DNA of 64,000 bases from Streptomyces sp. NK08204 (GTDB taxonomy: Bacteria; Actinomycetota; Actinomycetes; Streptomycetales; Streptomycetaceae). The translations under genes were made by a program, and so were the position numbers. Below the pieces are notes generated by a model that saw only the letters and a list, made by a program, of their open reading frames with translations, did no database searches and was not told the DNA's origin. Positions 1 to 8,851 of the stretch are shown here, one piece after another (the stretch's first letter is position 1; every line of letters starts with the position of its first letter). The stretch lies in contig NZ_JAINVF010000013.1 in assembly GCF_020400585.1 (NCBI RefSeq), positions 62,001 through 126,000 of the forward strand, in the 5' to 3' direction.

Positions 1-2
1 TG

Positions 3-725
3 TTCCCTGGCGGCTACCGCCAGATCACCGATCTGCTCGCCTCCGGGCTGTCCATCCGCACCGGGCACGTGGTCGAGCACATCGACTGGGACTCGAGCGG
101 TGTCACCGTCACCACCGACAAGGGCACCTTCGACGCCGACCATGTGGTGGTGACGCTGCCGCTCGGTGTCCTGCAGAGCGGCGCGGTCACGTTCGGGCCC
201 GGTCTGCCCGCGGGCAAGCGCACCGCCATCGCCAAGCTCGGTACGGGCGTCCTCAACAAGTGCTACCTGCGGTTCCCCGAGGTGTTCTGGCCGGACACCG
301 ACTGGATGACCTATGTGCCGGAGGTGGACGGGTACGGCCGGTGGGAACAGTGGATCAACATCACCCGCCCCACCGGCAAGCCGGTGCTGCTCGGCTTCAA
401 CGCCGCCGACTTCGGCCGTACGATCGAAGGCTGGAGCGACACCCGGATCGTCGACAGCGCCATGGGAACGCTGAGAACCGTCTTCGGCAGCGACATCCCC
501 GCCCCGCTCGACTACCAGATCACCCGCTGGGCATCCGACCCGTACGCGCGAGGCTCGTACTCGTACAACAGGATCGGCTCCACGCCGGCCATGCGTGACC
601 ATCTCGCCGCGAGCGTCGACAAGCGTGTGCACTTCGCCGGCGAGGCGACGCACCGCGCCTCGTACCAGACCGTCCACGGCGCCTACCTCTCAGGAATCCG
701 CGCCGCGAAGGAAATCGCGGACTGA
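3..725 (+). CDS. Flavin monoamine oxidase family protein, C-terminal part
   Basis: The reading frame is open from the left edge, so the gene begins outside the window and only about 240 C-terminal residues are visible. The end carries the FAD-binding C-terminal block typical of flavin amine oxidases (HFAGEATHRASYQTVHGAYL, followed by SGIRAAKEI). Upstream there is a hydrophobic strand of the kind seen in this fold (HVVVTLPLGVLQ). Members oxidise primary or secondary amines, polyamines or similar substrates with FAD and oxygen. The N-terminal dinucleotide-binding motif and any signal peptide lie outside the window, so the substrate and location cannot be judged. An internal ATG at 69 is not the start, because the frame and its homology continue upstream of it. 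Confidence 0.85.
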   Translation, partial: FPGGYRQITDLLASGLSIRTGHVVEHIDWDSSGVTVTTDKGTFDADHVVVTLPLGVLQSGAVTFGPGLPAGKRTAIAKLGTGVLNKCYLRFPEVFWPDTDWMTYVPEVDGYGRWEQWINITRPTGKPVLLGFNAADFGRTIEGWSDTRIVDSAMGTLRTVFGSDIPAPLDYQITRWASDPYARGSYSYNRIGSTPAMRDHLAASVDKRVHFAGEATHRASYQTVHGAYLSGIRAAKEIAD

Positions 726-1002
726 AAGAGCCGGCCCCGGGCGGCGCCCACGCCCGCTGCATCCGCCAACGGCCGGCCCCCACCCCCACGGACGCGGCGC
801 CGCCTGGGCCCCCACCGGGGCGTCCGCGAGCCGCCCACACTCCGCGCCGTCCGGACCGGCGCCTGCCCCACCTGCCACCGCGGCACCTCCATCCCCCTAC
901 CACCCGACCAAGCACGACCAGTGCTTCCTGATCAAACGAACCAAGTGTCGGTCTCCGGCGCACTCTGCACGGACCCCGACCCGACGGGAGGAACGACAAC
1001 GC

Positions 1003-1269
1003 ATGGGCATCATCAGCTGGATCATCCTCGGCCTGTTCGCCGGAGGCATCGCCAAGACACTGCTGCCCGGCCGTAGCCCGGGCGGCCTGTTCGCCACCAC
1101 TCTCACCGGCGTCGCGGGCGCCTTCGTCGGTGGCTGGCTCTCCGCCCGCTTCCTCGACCGCCCGGTGGAGGAAGACTTCTTCGACCTCTACACCTGGGGC
1201 GCCGCGATCGCCGGTTCCCTGGTGCTGCTCATCGCTTACCGCAGCCTGGCCGGCAACTCCCGCGACTGA
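1003..1269 (+). CDS. GlsB/YeaQ/YmgE-type small membrane protein
   Basis: An 88-residue protein with three hydrophobic segments: near residues 1-20 (IISWIILGLFAGGIAKTLLP), 25-45 and 65-82. Glycine-rich packing motifs and a conserved GGLFATTLTG-like stretch fit the transglycosylase-associated/GlsB stress-response family, whose biochemical role is not established. The ATG at 1003 is preceded by GGGAGGAAC at a normal distance. The frame is open further upstream, but that part is Arg/Pro-rich and does not look like protein. The 277 bases between the amine oxidase and this gene show no gene. Confidence 0.85.
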   Translation: MGIISWIILGLFAGGIAKTLLPGRSPGGLFATTLTGVAGAFVGGWLSARFLDRPVEEDFFDLYTWGAAIAGSLVLLIAYRSLAGNSRD

Positions 1270-1492
1270 CACGCGGTTGCGGTGGGGCTCGCCGAAGACA
1301 CCGTCGTCCGGGCAGGCGTTCCCCAACGGTCCCTGCCGTCCCCCACGTTCCTGACCACCGGCGGTACGACCACCGGCGCCACGATGAACTGGCGGCAACG
1401 GGACGGCGTGCGAGGCCCGTTCGGCCCATGGCTTGATATCGATCGGGCAACGGGTCTCGCGCTACCCCGGGTGACGCGCGTAGAAACCTGTC

Positions 1493-2290
1493 ATGCATAA
1501 ATCACTGCGGATCGCGGCCGTCACCGCCGCCTGCGCCCTCGCCGGTGGCGCCCTCTACGGGGCCGGAGCGGCCACCGCCGACCAGACGACGGCGAACTCG
1601 ACCCAGGAGCCGTACAACATCGGCCTCCTGGTCAAGGACATCGACACCTACTACGGCACCCACGCCGACGCGAGCGGCGTCTACCAGGCCTCCCCGGACA
1701 GCCAGTACGCCCAGGACCTGGCGGACATCGACGCCGACGCCATGCGCTACATCGACAAGGCGGCCCGCAAGGCCCAGCACCGGGGCGAGAAGCCCGCCGT
1801 CGTCTTCGACATCGACGACACGCTGCTGCTCAGCCTCGACTACGAGAAGCGCTACAACTACACGTTCAACCCGGCCACGTGGGCCGACTACGTGAACCGC
1901 GCCGACCGCCCGGCGGTCTTCGGCAGCCCCGAGCTGGTGCGGTACGCCGAGTCCAAGGGCGTAGAGGTCTTCTACAACTCCGGGCTCGGCGAGTCCCAGC
2001 GCGCCGCCGCCGTCGCGAACCTGAAGAAGATCGGCGCCGACGTCAACCTCGACACCGACCACATGTTCCTCAAGGACAAGGCCAACCCGCCGGCCTACCT
2101 GAGCGACTGCGCCACCCCGGGCGCCTGGAACTGCACCACCGTGCAGTACAAGTCCGGCACGCGCGAGCACATCGAGGACGACCTGGGGTACGACATCATC
2201 GCCAACTTCGGCGACCAGTACTCGGACCTGGACGGCGGCCACGCCGACCGCACCTACAAGCTGCCGAACCCGACGTACTTCGTGTCCTGA
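1493..2290 (+). CDS. Secreted HAD-family acid phosphatase (class B-like)
   Basis: 265 residues. The N-terminus is a signal peptide (MHKSLRIAAVTAACALAGGAL, probable cleavage after about residue 28, AATA/DQ), so the enzyme acts outside the membrane. The HAD nucleophile motif is intact: VVFDIDDTLL, with Asp106 and Asp108. A second Asp cluster near the C-terminus (NFGDQYSDLDGG) supplies the Mg2+-binding carboxylates. Together with the fold order this matches HAD acid phosphatases, which hydrolyse phosphomonoesters. The gene stands alone. The ATG at 1493 is favoured because the signal peptide begins there. The natural substrate is not predictable. Confidence 0.9.
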   Translation: MHKSLRIAAVTAACALAGGALYGAGAATADQTTANSTQEPYNIGLLVKDIDTYYGTHADASGVYQASPDSQYAQDLADIDADAMRYIDKAARKAQHRGEKPAVVFDIDDTLLLSLDYEKRYNYTFNPATWADYVNRADRPAVFGSPELVRYAESKGVEVFYNSGLGESQRAAAVANLKKIGADVNLDTDHMFLKDKANPPAYLSDCATPGAWNCTTVQYKSGTREHIEDDLGYDIIANFGDQYSDLDGGHADRTYKLPNPTYFVS

Positions 2291-2675
2291 CGCCTCCCGG
2301 CGCCCTGCGGCGCCTTCCGGCCCTCTTTCCGGCCGTTCCGGCCGGCCGCGGGCGGCTCGAGGACCTGGTCCGTCGTGCGAGCCGCCCGCGGCGTCGTGGT
2401 GCGACCGGAGCAGCGCATCCGGCGGCGCTCGCGCACCGCGCCGCGGGTCCGGGTGCGGGCGAGGCCGGCGACCACGCCGCGCGTCAGCCGACGGGCCGGA
2501 CAGGTGAGTTCGGCACCCCCCGGCTCTCTCCTCGCCGCAGTCGTGCGGGTGGTCGAACAGTGGGTGGGGATGCGAACCGTATTCCGTAACACGGTGAAAA
2601 CCTGAAACCGGTTCGGTGGGGGAACAATCCAGCCAGCATCCGCACACCGCTCACCAGGCGACGAGGAGTTGGACC
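2291..2675. other. Intergenic stretch without a gene
   Basis: 385 bases between the phosphatase and the permease. It holds a GC-rich hairpin just after the phosphatase stop (listed separately). Near 2576-2595 there is a short inverted repeat (ACCGT, 10-nt gap, ACGGT), which may be part of the permease promoter region. Open frames here are Arg-rich and unconvincing, and no purine riboswitch fold is evident by eye. Confidence 0.5.
2299..2314 (+). terminator. GC hairpin after the HAD phosphatase
   Basis: GGCGCC-ctgc-GGCGCC: a perfect 6-bp stem with a 4-nt loop starting 9 nt after the stop codon. There is no U-tract, which is common for actinomycete terminators. The position makes it a plausible transcript end, but the stem is short. 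Confidence 0.4.
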
Positions 2676-4127
2676 ATGTCCCAGACGCAGAAGGCGGACC
2701 AGCGGCCGGGCGCCGTGCCACCTGCCCGCAACGGCGTCGACCGCTACTTCGCGATCTCCGCACGGGGATCAGGCTTCGGCCGGGAGATACGCGGCGGCTT
2801 CGCCACGTTCTTCACCATGGCCTACATCCTTGTCCTGAATCCGATCATCCTGGGCAGCGGTGAGGACAAGTACCACCACCACCTCGACACCGGCCAACTC
2901 GTCACCGCCACCGCGCTGGTGGCCTGTGTGATGACGATCGTCATGGGTGTCGGCGGCAACCTGCCCCTCGCCATCGCCGCGGGCCTCGGCCTCAACGCCG
3001 TCGTCGCCTTCCAGCTCGCCCCGCTGATGACCTGGTCCGACGCGATGGGGCTGGTCGTCCTCGAAGGCGTCGTCATCTGCCTGCTGGTCCTCACCGGACT
3101 CCGCAAGGCGATCATGGACGCCATCCCGCACCAGCTGAAGCAGGCCATCGGCGTCGGCATCGGCCTGTTCATCGCCTTCATCGGCTTTGTCGACGCGGGC
3201 TTCGTCAGCCGTGTCCCGGACGCCGCGCACACCACCGTGCCCGTGCAGCTCGGCGCCACCGGCCGCCTCACCGGCTGGCCCGTGCTCGTCTTCTGCCTCG
3301 GTGTGCTGCTGACCATCGCGCTGCTCGCCCGCAAGGTGAAGGGTGCGATCCTCATCAGCATCGTCACCATGACGGTCGTCGCGATCGCCATCGACGCCGT
3401 CGCCGACGTGAAGAGCTGGGGTCTGACCACCCCGAAGGTCCCGGACAAGATCGTCGCCGCCCCGGACTTCGGGCTCATCGGTCACTTCGACCTGTTCGGC
3501 GGCTTCGCGAAGGCGGGCGTCCTCACCACCGTCCTGCTCGTCTTCACCCTCATCCTGTCGGACTTCTTCGATGCCATGGGCACCATCGTCGGCATCAGTG
3601 CCGAGGCCGGGCTGCTGGACGCGCGGGGGCAGGTGCCCGGCATCGGCCGCGTGCTCTTCATCGACGGCGCCGCCGCCGTGGCCGGCGGGCTCGGCTCCGC
3701 CTCCTCCAACACCGCCTACATCGAGTCCGCGGCCGGCGTCGGCGAGGGCGCTCGCACCGGCTTCGCCAACCTGGTCACCGGCGCGCTGTTCGGCCTGGCG
3801 CTCTTCCTCACCCCGCTGCTCACCATCGTCCCGCTGCAGGCGGCGGCGCCCGCGCTGATCGCAGTGGGCTTCTTGATGATGACCCACGTCAAGCACATCG
3901 ACTGGGACGACTACGAGATCGCCGTGCCCGCGTTCCTCACCATCGCGGCGATGCCGTTCACCTACTCCATCACCGACGGCATCGGCGCCGGCTTCGTCTC
4001 CTACGTCGTCATCAAGACGGCCGTGGGCAAGGCGAAGGAGGTCAACTGGCTGCTGTGGGGCGTCTCGGCGCTGTTCCTGGTGTACTTCGCGATCGACCCG
4101 GTGGAGCAGCTCCTCGGCGTCAAGTGA
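2676..4127 (+). CDS. NCS2-family (AzgA-like) purine/nucleobase permease
   Basis: 483 residues with about 12-14 hydrophobic segments. The N-terminal signature GFATFFTMAYILVLNPIIL and the family block SDFFDAMGTIVGISAEAGLLD (split here by one residue past 20) are characteristic of AzgA/PbuG-type guanine-hypoxanthine or adenine:H+ symporters in the NCS2 superfamily. Later blocks SASSNTAYIESAAGVGEG and TYSITDGIGAGFVSY also fit. It would import purine bases across the cytoplasmic membrane. The start ATG at 2676 has a GAGGAG ribosome site 13 nt upstream and is preferred over an in-frame start 60 nt further upstream. It converges on the penicillin-binding protein gene, with only 25 bp between them. 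Confidence 0.9.
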   Translation: MSQTQKADQRPGAVPPARNGVDRYFAISARGSGFGREIRGGFATFFTMAYILVLNPIILGSGEDKYHHHLDTGQLVTATALVACVMTIVMGVGGNLPLAIAAGLGLNAVVAFQLAPLMTWSDAMGLVVLEGVVICLLVLTGLRKAIMDAIPHQLKQAIGVGIGLFIAFIGFVDAGFVSRVPDAAHTTVPVQLGATGRLTGWPVLVFCLGVLLTIALLARKVKGAILISIVTMTVVAIAIDAVADVKSWGLTTPKVPDKIVAAPDFGLIGHFDLFGGFAKAGVLTTVLLVFTLILSDFFDAMGTIVGISAEAGLLDARGQVPGIGRVLFIDGAAAVAGGLGSASSNTAYIESAAGVGEGARTGFANLVTGALFGLALFLTPLLTIVPLQAAAPALIAVGFLMMTHVKHIDWDDYEIAVPAFLTIAAMPFTYSITDGIGAGFVSYVVIKTAVGKAKEVNWLLWGVSALFLVYFAIDPVEQLLGVK

Positions 4128-4152
4128 GCGCGGGCGCCCGCTGGGGCGCCGC

Positions 4153-5607
4153 CTACGTCAACGCGGCCCGCATCATCGCCCTGGCCACCGGCGCGGCCAG
4201 CCCGTTGCCGCTGACCTCCGAGCGGGCCGCGTCCGACTGTTCCACCATGACGGCGACGGCGACCTCCTTGCCGCTGGAGCCGGATGTGCCGTAGGACGTG
4301 AACCAGGCGTACGGCGTCTTGCTGTTGTTCTCGCCGTGCTGGGCGGTACCGGTCTTGCCGCCGACGGTCACCCCGTCGATCAGCGCGTTCGTACCGGTGC
4401 CGTCCTTCACCACCGTCTCCATCGCCGACCGCAGCTGCGCGGCGGTGGAGGAGCTGACGATCCGCCGGGTGCCGGCGTCGTCGTCATAGTTCTCGAGCAC
4501 GTCACCCCCGTTGTCGGTGATCCGCGACACCATATGCGGCGAGACCAACGTGCCGTCATGGGCTATGGCAGCCGACACCATGGCCATCTGGAGCGGGGTC
4601 GCGGTGACGTCGAACTGGCCGATACCGGACAGCGCGGTCTGCGGCTTGTCCATGTCCGAGGGGTACACGCTGGCGTAGGCGCGCACCGGGACGTCCTGCC
4701 GGTCGTCGTTGAAGCCGAACTTCTCGGCCATGTCCCTGACCTCGTCCTGACCGAGGTCGACGGCCATCTTGCCGAAGACGTTGTTGCAGGAGTACCGCAG
4801 GGCGACCCTGATCGAGGCGTTCTTGCAGGGGGCCGACCTGTTCTCGTTCACCAGCGCCCGCGTCGTGCCCGGCGGGGTGTACGGGTCCGGACTGTCGGTG
4901 GGGTCGTCGACGCTCTTGTAGCGGCCGTCCTCCAGCGCCGCCGCCGCGACGACCAGCTTGAACGTCGAACCCGGCGGCAGCGGCTGGCGCAGTGCGCGGT
5001 TGATGAGCGGCTTGTCCTTGTCCGCGTTGAGACTCTTCCAGGCGGAGCCGGCCGTGTTGGCGTCGGTGAGTCGCGTCGGGTCGTACGACGGGGTCGACGC
5101 CACCGCGAGGATCCTGCCGGTCTTCGGGTCGATCGCGACGGCCGCGCCCTTCTTGCCGCCCAGCGCGGCGTACGCCGCCTTCTGCACGGCCGGGTCGATC
5201 GTCGTCACCACGTCGCCCGGGTCGGAGCGCCGGCCGGTGAGCGTGTCCGTCACGGTCTTCAGCCGGGAGTCGGTGCCGTTGAGCAGATCCTGGTAGATGC
5301 CCTCCAGCTGGGTCGGGGCGTAGGACTGCGAGGCGTAGCCCGTCACCGCCGCGTACAGCTCACCGTCCTCGTAGGTGCGCTTGTACGCGAGGTCGCCCCT
5401 CTTCGTCCGGGCGGAGCCGGTGATCGGGTCACCGGCCACGATGATGTTTCCCAGCGGCTGCGCGTACGTCTGGATCGCGTTGCGCCGGTTGTCGTTGTCG
5501 TCCGCGAGGGCCTTGCCGTCGTAGAACTGCACCCAGGTCGCCCTGACCAGCAGAGCGAGCACGAGCAGCAGCGCGAAGACGGACGCCCGCCTGATCGTCT
5601 TGTTCAT
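4153..5607 (-). CDS. pbpA: PBP2-type peptidoglycan D,D-transpeptidase (PbpA-like)
   Basis: 484 residues. An N-terminal membrane anchor (residues about 9-24, VFALLLVLALLVRATW) is followed by the dimerisation region and a C-terminal transpeptidase domain. All three penicillin-binding motifs are present: STFK at 214-217 (acylated Ser214), SCN at 273-275, and KTGTAQ in the last fifth. The enzyme cross-links peptidoglycan stems outside the membrane and is a beta-lactam target. In many actinobacteria pbpA sits beside rodA/ftsW in a division cluster; this copy stands alone, which fits the extra PBP2-like copies Streptomyces carry. The start ATG immediately precedes the anchor. Confidence 0.92.
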   Translation of the reverse strand: MNKTIRRASVFALLLVLALLVRATWVQFYDGKALADDNDNRRNAIQTYAQPLGNIIVAGDPITGSARTKRGDLAYKRTYEDGELYAAVTGYASQSYAPTQLEGIYQDLLNGTDSRLKTVTDTLTGRRSDPGDVVTTIDPAVQKAAYAALGGKKGAAVAIDPKTGRILAVASTPSYDPTRLTDANTAGSAWKSLNADKDKPLINRALRQPLPPGSTFKLVVAAAALEDGRYKSVDDPTDSPDPYTPPGTTRALVNENRSAPCKNASIRVALRYSCNNVFGKMAVDLGQDEVRDMAEKFGFNDDRQDVPVRAYASVYPSDMDKPQTALSGIGQFDVTATPLQMAMVSAAIAHDGTLVSPHMVSRITDNGGDVLENYDDDAGTRRIVSSSTAAQLRSAMETVVKDGTGTNALIDGVTVGGKTGTAQHGENNSKTPYAWFTSYGTSGSSGKEVAVAVMVEQSDAARSEVSGNGLAAPVARAMMRAALT

Positions 5608-5635
5608 CCCGACCGTGTAGACGGTGCAGACGGGG

Positions 5636-5661
5636 CCGGGCGTTCCCGGACGCCCGGTTTT
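5636..5661. terminator. Strong hairpin with T-run between pbpA and iclR genes
   Basis: CCGGGCGT-tcccgg-ACGCCCGG (5636-5657): a perfect 8-bp GC stem, followed on the + strand by TTTT. The neighbours on both sides are minus-strand genes (iclR stops at 5674, pbpA starts at 5607). The stem could therefore end the iclR transcript, even though the T-run faces the opposite direction. Confidence 0.6.
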
Positions 5662-5673
5662 CTCATCGGGAGT

Positions 5674-6447
5674 TCACAGACGCCGGGTCGCCAGGGTCAG
5701 CCGGTCGCGGGCGTCGAACAGCGCGTCCTTGATCGTCTGTTCGTGGGCGGGGGTCAGCCGGGCCACCGGTACGGAGCAGCTGATCGCGTCGCGCGCCGGG
5801 GTGCGGTAGGGGATGGCGACGCCGAAGCAGCGCAGGCCCAGCGTGTTCTCCTCCCGGTCCACCGCGAAGCCGTGCTCGCGGACCTGGTGCAGTTCCTCGA
5901 TGAGCTTCTCCCGGTCGGTGACGGTGTGCCCGGTGAGGGCGGGCAGGGTCTCCGGCAGCAGCCTGCGCACCTGCTCGTCGGTGTACGTGGCGAGGATCGC
6001 CTTGCCCAGGGAGGTGGAGTGCGCGGGCAGCCGGCGGCCCACCCGGGCGAAGGGGCGCAGGTAGTGCTGCGACTGGCGGGTGGCGAGGTGGACGACGTTC
6101 GTCCCGTCCAGGCGGGCCAGATGGATGGTCTCGGTCGTGTCGTCGGAGAGCCGGTCCAGGGTCGGCCGGGCCACGGCCACGACCTCGTCGCCGTCGATGT
6201 ACGACGTGCCCACGAGCAGCGCCCGCACCCCGATGCCGTACCGCGTGCCCGTGGCGTCCGTCTCCACCCAGCCCAGCTCCACGAGCGTGCGCAGCAGCAT
6301 GTAAAGGCTGGACTTCGGGTATCCCACGGCCTCCTGGACGGCCGCGAGGGAGTGCATCCCGGGCCGGCCCGCGAAGAACTCGAGCAATTCCACCGTGCGT
6401 ACCGCGGACTTGACCTGCGCCCCGGCCCCTGACTCCCCTGCCGACAT
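5674..6447 (-). CDS. IclR-family transcriptional regulator
   Basis: 257 residues from the chosen start. An N-terminal winged helix-turn-helix (VRTVELLEFFAG, then VQEAVGYPKSSLYMLLRTLV) is followed by the IclR effector-binding domain (HLARLDGTNVVHLAT, AHSTSLGKAILATY, GLRCFGVAIPYR). Such proteins bind small organic acids and usually control an adjacent catabolic gene. The gene is divergent from the aldehyde dehydrogenase, which is the likely target. ATG at 6447 (GGAGGGG ribosome site) is chosen. An in-frame ATG at 6525 would add 26 residues, but it lies inside the palindrome of the putative operator, which argues against it. Confidence 0.85.
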   Translation of the reverse strand: MSAGESGAGAQVKSAVRTVELLEFFAGRPGMHSLAAVQEAVGYPKSSLYMLLRTLVELGWVETDATGTRYGIGVRALLVGTSYIDGDEVVAVARPTLDRLSDDTTETIHLARLDGTNVVHLATRQSQHYLRPFARVGRRLPAHSTSLGKAILATYTDEQVRRLLPETLPALTGHTVTDREKLIEELHQVREHGFAVDREENTLGLRCFGVAIPYRTPARDAISCSVPVARLTPAHEQTIKDALFDARDRLTLATRRL

Positions 6448-6522
6448 CGCCCTTGACCCCTCCGCGACCGGGGCCTGGATATTGAGGACCCGACGTATGT
6501 AGTCTCCGAGCAGCATATTCAT

Positions 6523-6561
6523 CATCAGAGACGGCGTTCAGCATATCGAACGCCTCTGATG
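6523..6561. promoter_or_regulatory. Palindrome, putative IclR-type operator
   Basis: CATCAGAG (6523-6530) and CTCTGATG (6554-6561) flank an inner inverted repeat, GTTCAGCATATCGAAC (6536-6551, 4-bp arms). It lies in the divergent interval between the IclR regulator and the aldehyde dehydrogenase. The size, position and TTC-N-GAA-type core suit an IclR-family operator controlling both directions. This is inference from position and symmetry. Confidence 0.5.
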
Positions 6562-6638
6562 GCTGACCCCTGTACAGCGATACGAGCGGCAGAAGCGGTG
6601 CGGCGATACAGCGGTCGGTCTTACCGGGAGGGACCCGC

Positions 6639-8168
6639 GTGGCAGCAGCACCAGTCTGGAGTGTCGACCCGCGCACCGGGAAGCAGCGCGAACAGGTTGC
6701 GGTGGAGGCCACGGCCCAGGAGGTGGACGAGGCGGTCGACGCGGCGCACGCCGCGCGCGGCGCCCTCGCCGACCGCACGGTCCGGGCCGCTTTCCTGCGC
6801 TCGGCCGCCGACGGCCTGGAGGCGGCCCGGGACCAGCTCATCGAGGCCGCCGACGCCGAGACCGCCCTCGGCCCGGTCCGGCTGACCGGCGAACTGGCCC
6901 GCACCACCTACCAGCTGAGGGCCTTCGCCGGCATCGTCGACGAGGGCGCCTTCCTCGACGTCGTCATCGACCACCCCGACGACACCGCCACCCCGCCCGT
7001 CCCGGACCTGCGCCGCTACAAGGTCCCGCTCGGCGTCGTCGCCGTCTACTCCGCCTCCAACTTCCCCTTCGCCTTCTCCGTCGCGGGCGGCGACACCGCG
7101 AGCGCCCTGGCCGCGGGCTGCCCCGTCGTCGTCAAGGCCCACCCCGACCACCCGGCACTGTCCGAGCTGGTCGCCAGGGTGCTGCGCCGGGCCGCGGCCG
7201 GACACGGCATCCCCGAGGGCGCCATCGGCCTCGTGCACGGTTTCGAAGCGGGCGTCGAGCTGATCCGGCACCCGAAGATCGCCGCCGCCGGCTTCACCGG
7301 TTCCGTACGCGGCGGCCGGGCCCTCTTCGACGCCGCCGCCGCGCGCCCCGTGCCGATCCCCTTCCACGGCGAGCTGGGCTCGCTGAACCCGGTCCTGGTC
7401 ACCGAGGCCGCTGCGGCCCAGCGCGCGGAGGCCATCGGTGCCGGGCTCGCCGGGTCCATGACCCTCGGCGTCGGCCAGTTCTGCGTGAAGCCCGGCCTGG
7501 TGCTGGTGCCGGCCGGGGCCGCGGGTGACGGCCTGGTCAAGGCCCTCACCGACGCCGTCAGCAACACCGAGCCCGGAGTGCTGCTCGACCACCGCATGCG
7601 GGACAACTTCCTCGCGGGCGTGGTCGAACGCACCGGACTGCCCGACGTGGAGTCCCCGGTCACTCCCGGCGCGGGCGGCGAGCACACGGTCGGCGCCGGG
7701 TTCCTCACGGTGCCGGCGCGCCGGCTGACCGAGGGCGGGGCCTACGACGTGCTCCTGGAGGAATGCTTCGGCCCGGTCACGGTGGTGGCCCGCTACGAGG
7801 ACGACACCGAGGCCGCCGCCGTCCTGTCCCGCCTGCCCGGCAACCTCACGGCGACCGTGCAGCTGTCGCAGGAGGAGGCCGCAGGCGCGGGCCGGGGCGC
7901 GGAGATCCTCGCCGAACTCACCCCGCTCGCCGGCCGCGTGCTCGTCAACGGCTGGCCGACGGGCGTGGCGGTCGCCCCCGCCCAGCACCACGGCGGGCCG
8001 TACCCGGCGACCACCTCCACGTCGACGTCCGTGGGCGGTACGGCCATCGAGCGGTGGCTGCGGCCGGTCGCCTACCAGAACACGCCCGAGGCGCTGCTGC
8101 CGAAGGAACTTCGCGACGACAACCCCCTCGGTGTTCCACGGCGGTTCGACGGGGTCCTGGAGCGGTGA
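6639..8168 (+). CDS. Aldehyde dehydrogenase (ketoglutarate-semialdehyde DH type)
   Basis: 509 residues, starting with GTG after GGGAGGGA. Catalytic residues are visible: Glu245 in HGELGSLNPV and nucleophile Cys282 in GVGQFCVKPG. The YSASNFPFAFSVAGGDTASA block near residues 135-155 and the length fit NADP-dependent aldehyde dehydrogenases of the 2,5-dioxovalerate (alpha-ketoglutarate semialdehyde) group, which finish hydroxyproline and sugar-acid catabolism. Divergence from an IclR regulator supports a catabolic role. No other pathway genes are adjacent, so the substrate is only suggested by family resemblance. Confidence 0.85.
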   Translation: MAAAPVWSVDPRTGKQREQVAVEATAQEVDEAVDAAHAARGALADRTVRAAFLRSAADGLEAARDQLIEAADAETALGPVRLTGELARTTYQLRAFAGIVDEGAFLDVVIDHPDDTATPPVPDLRRYKVPLGVVAVYSASNFPFAFSVAGGDTASALAAGCPVVVKAHPDHPALSELVARVLRRAAAGHGIPEGAIGLVHGFEAGVELIRHPKIAAAGFTGSVRGGRALFDAAAARPVPIPFHGELGSLNPVLVTEAAAAQRAEAIGAGLAGSMTLGVGQFCVKPGLVLVPAGAAGDGLVKALTDAVSNTEPGVLLDHRMRDNFLAGVVERTGLPDVESPVTPGAGGEHTVGAGFLTVPARRLTEGGAYDVLLEECFGPVTVVARYEDDTEAAAVLSRLPGNLTATVQLSQEEAAGAGRGAEILAELTPLAGRVLVNGWPTGVAVAPAQHHGGPYPATTSTSTSVGGTAIERWLRPVAYQNTPEALLPKELRDDNPLGVPRRFDGVLER

Positions 8169-8197
8169 CGCCGACGGCCCGCTGCGACAATCGGACC

Positions 8198-8806
8198 ATG
8201 GACATGGAACTCCCCGAACTGCCCTTTGCCCTGCGCACCTACGGGCCTGACGGCCACTGGTCCTACGAGGACGGTGTGCTCACGGGGTGGGCGGGGCCCC
8301 GGCAGGACCGGTTCGTGACGCCCACCGGGGAGGCGCTGGAGCCCGCCTCCGACGCCCCCCGGCTGCTGGGCGCGCCCCACGGCGACTTCCAGCTGATCGC
8401 CCGGGTCACCGTGGGCTTCCGCTCCGCCTTCGACGCGGGCGTGCTCTACGTCCACGTCGGCGAACGGGCCTGGGCCAAGCTCTGCCTGGAGTACTCCCCG
8501 GACCTGCCCACCGTCTGCACGGTGGTCACCCGGGGACACTCCGACGACGCCAACTCCTTCACCGTCGAGGGGAGTTCGGTGTGGCTGCGGGTCAGCCGGA
8601 CCGGCCGTGCCTTCGCCTTCCACGCCTCCCGGGACGGCGAGCGCTGGTCGTTCGTCCGGCTCTTCACCCTCGGCGACGAGAAGGAGACGGACGCGGCGCT
8701 GGTCGGCTTCATGACCCAGTCGCCGCTGGGGGAGGGCTGCGTGGTCACCTACGACCACATGGAGTTCCGGCCCGCCTGGCCGCGGGACCTGAGAGACGGC
8801 AGCTGA
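8198..8806 (+). CDS. DUF1349 (concanavalin-like) protein
   Basis: 202 residues, start ATG at 8198, 29 nt after the aldehyde dehydrogenase stop. The sequence FRSAFDAGVLYVHVGERAWAK, then CLEYSP and VVTRGHSDDAN, matches DUF1349 proteins, which adopt a beta-jelly-roll/concanavalin-like fold and whose function is unproven. No signal peptide or membrane segment is visible. The close spacing suggests co-transcription with the dehydrogenase, but no mechanistic link can be stated. Confidence 0.75.
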   Translation: MDMELPELPFALRTYGPDGHWSYEDGVLTGWAGPRQDRFVTPTGEALEPASDAPRLLGAPHGDFQLIARVTVGFRSAFDAGVLYVHVGERAWAKLCLEYSPDLPTVCTVVTRGHSDDANSFTVEGSSVWLRVSRTGRAFAFHASRDGERWSFVRLFTLGDEKETDAALVGFMTQSPLGEGCVVTYDHMEFRPAWPRDLRDGS

Positions 8807-8851
8807 CCCGGGCCGGCGGCTGACCCGGGGACGGCGGCTGAGACCGCCCCC

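Noticed and set aside
4130..4141. Palindrome GCGGGCGCCCGC between the permease and pbpA genes
   Set aside because: It is perfect, but has no loop and is short, so it is not a good terminator call. It is likely chance in GC-rich DNA.
4336..6432. A 698-codon open frame antisense to pbpA and iclR
   Set aside because: It reads across a terminator-like hairpin and two well-supported minus-strand genes, and has no fold signature.
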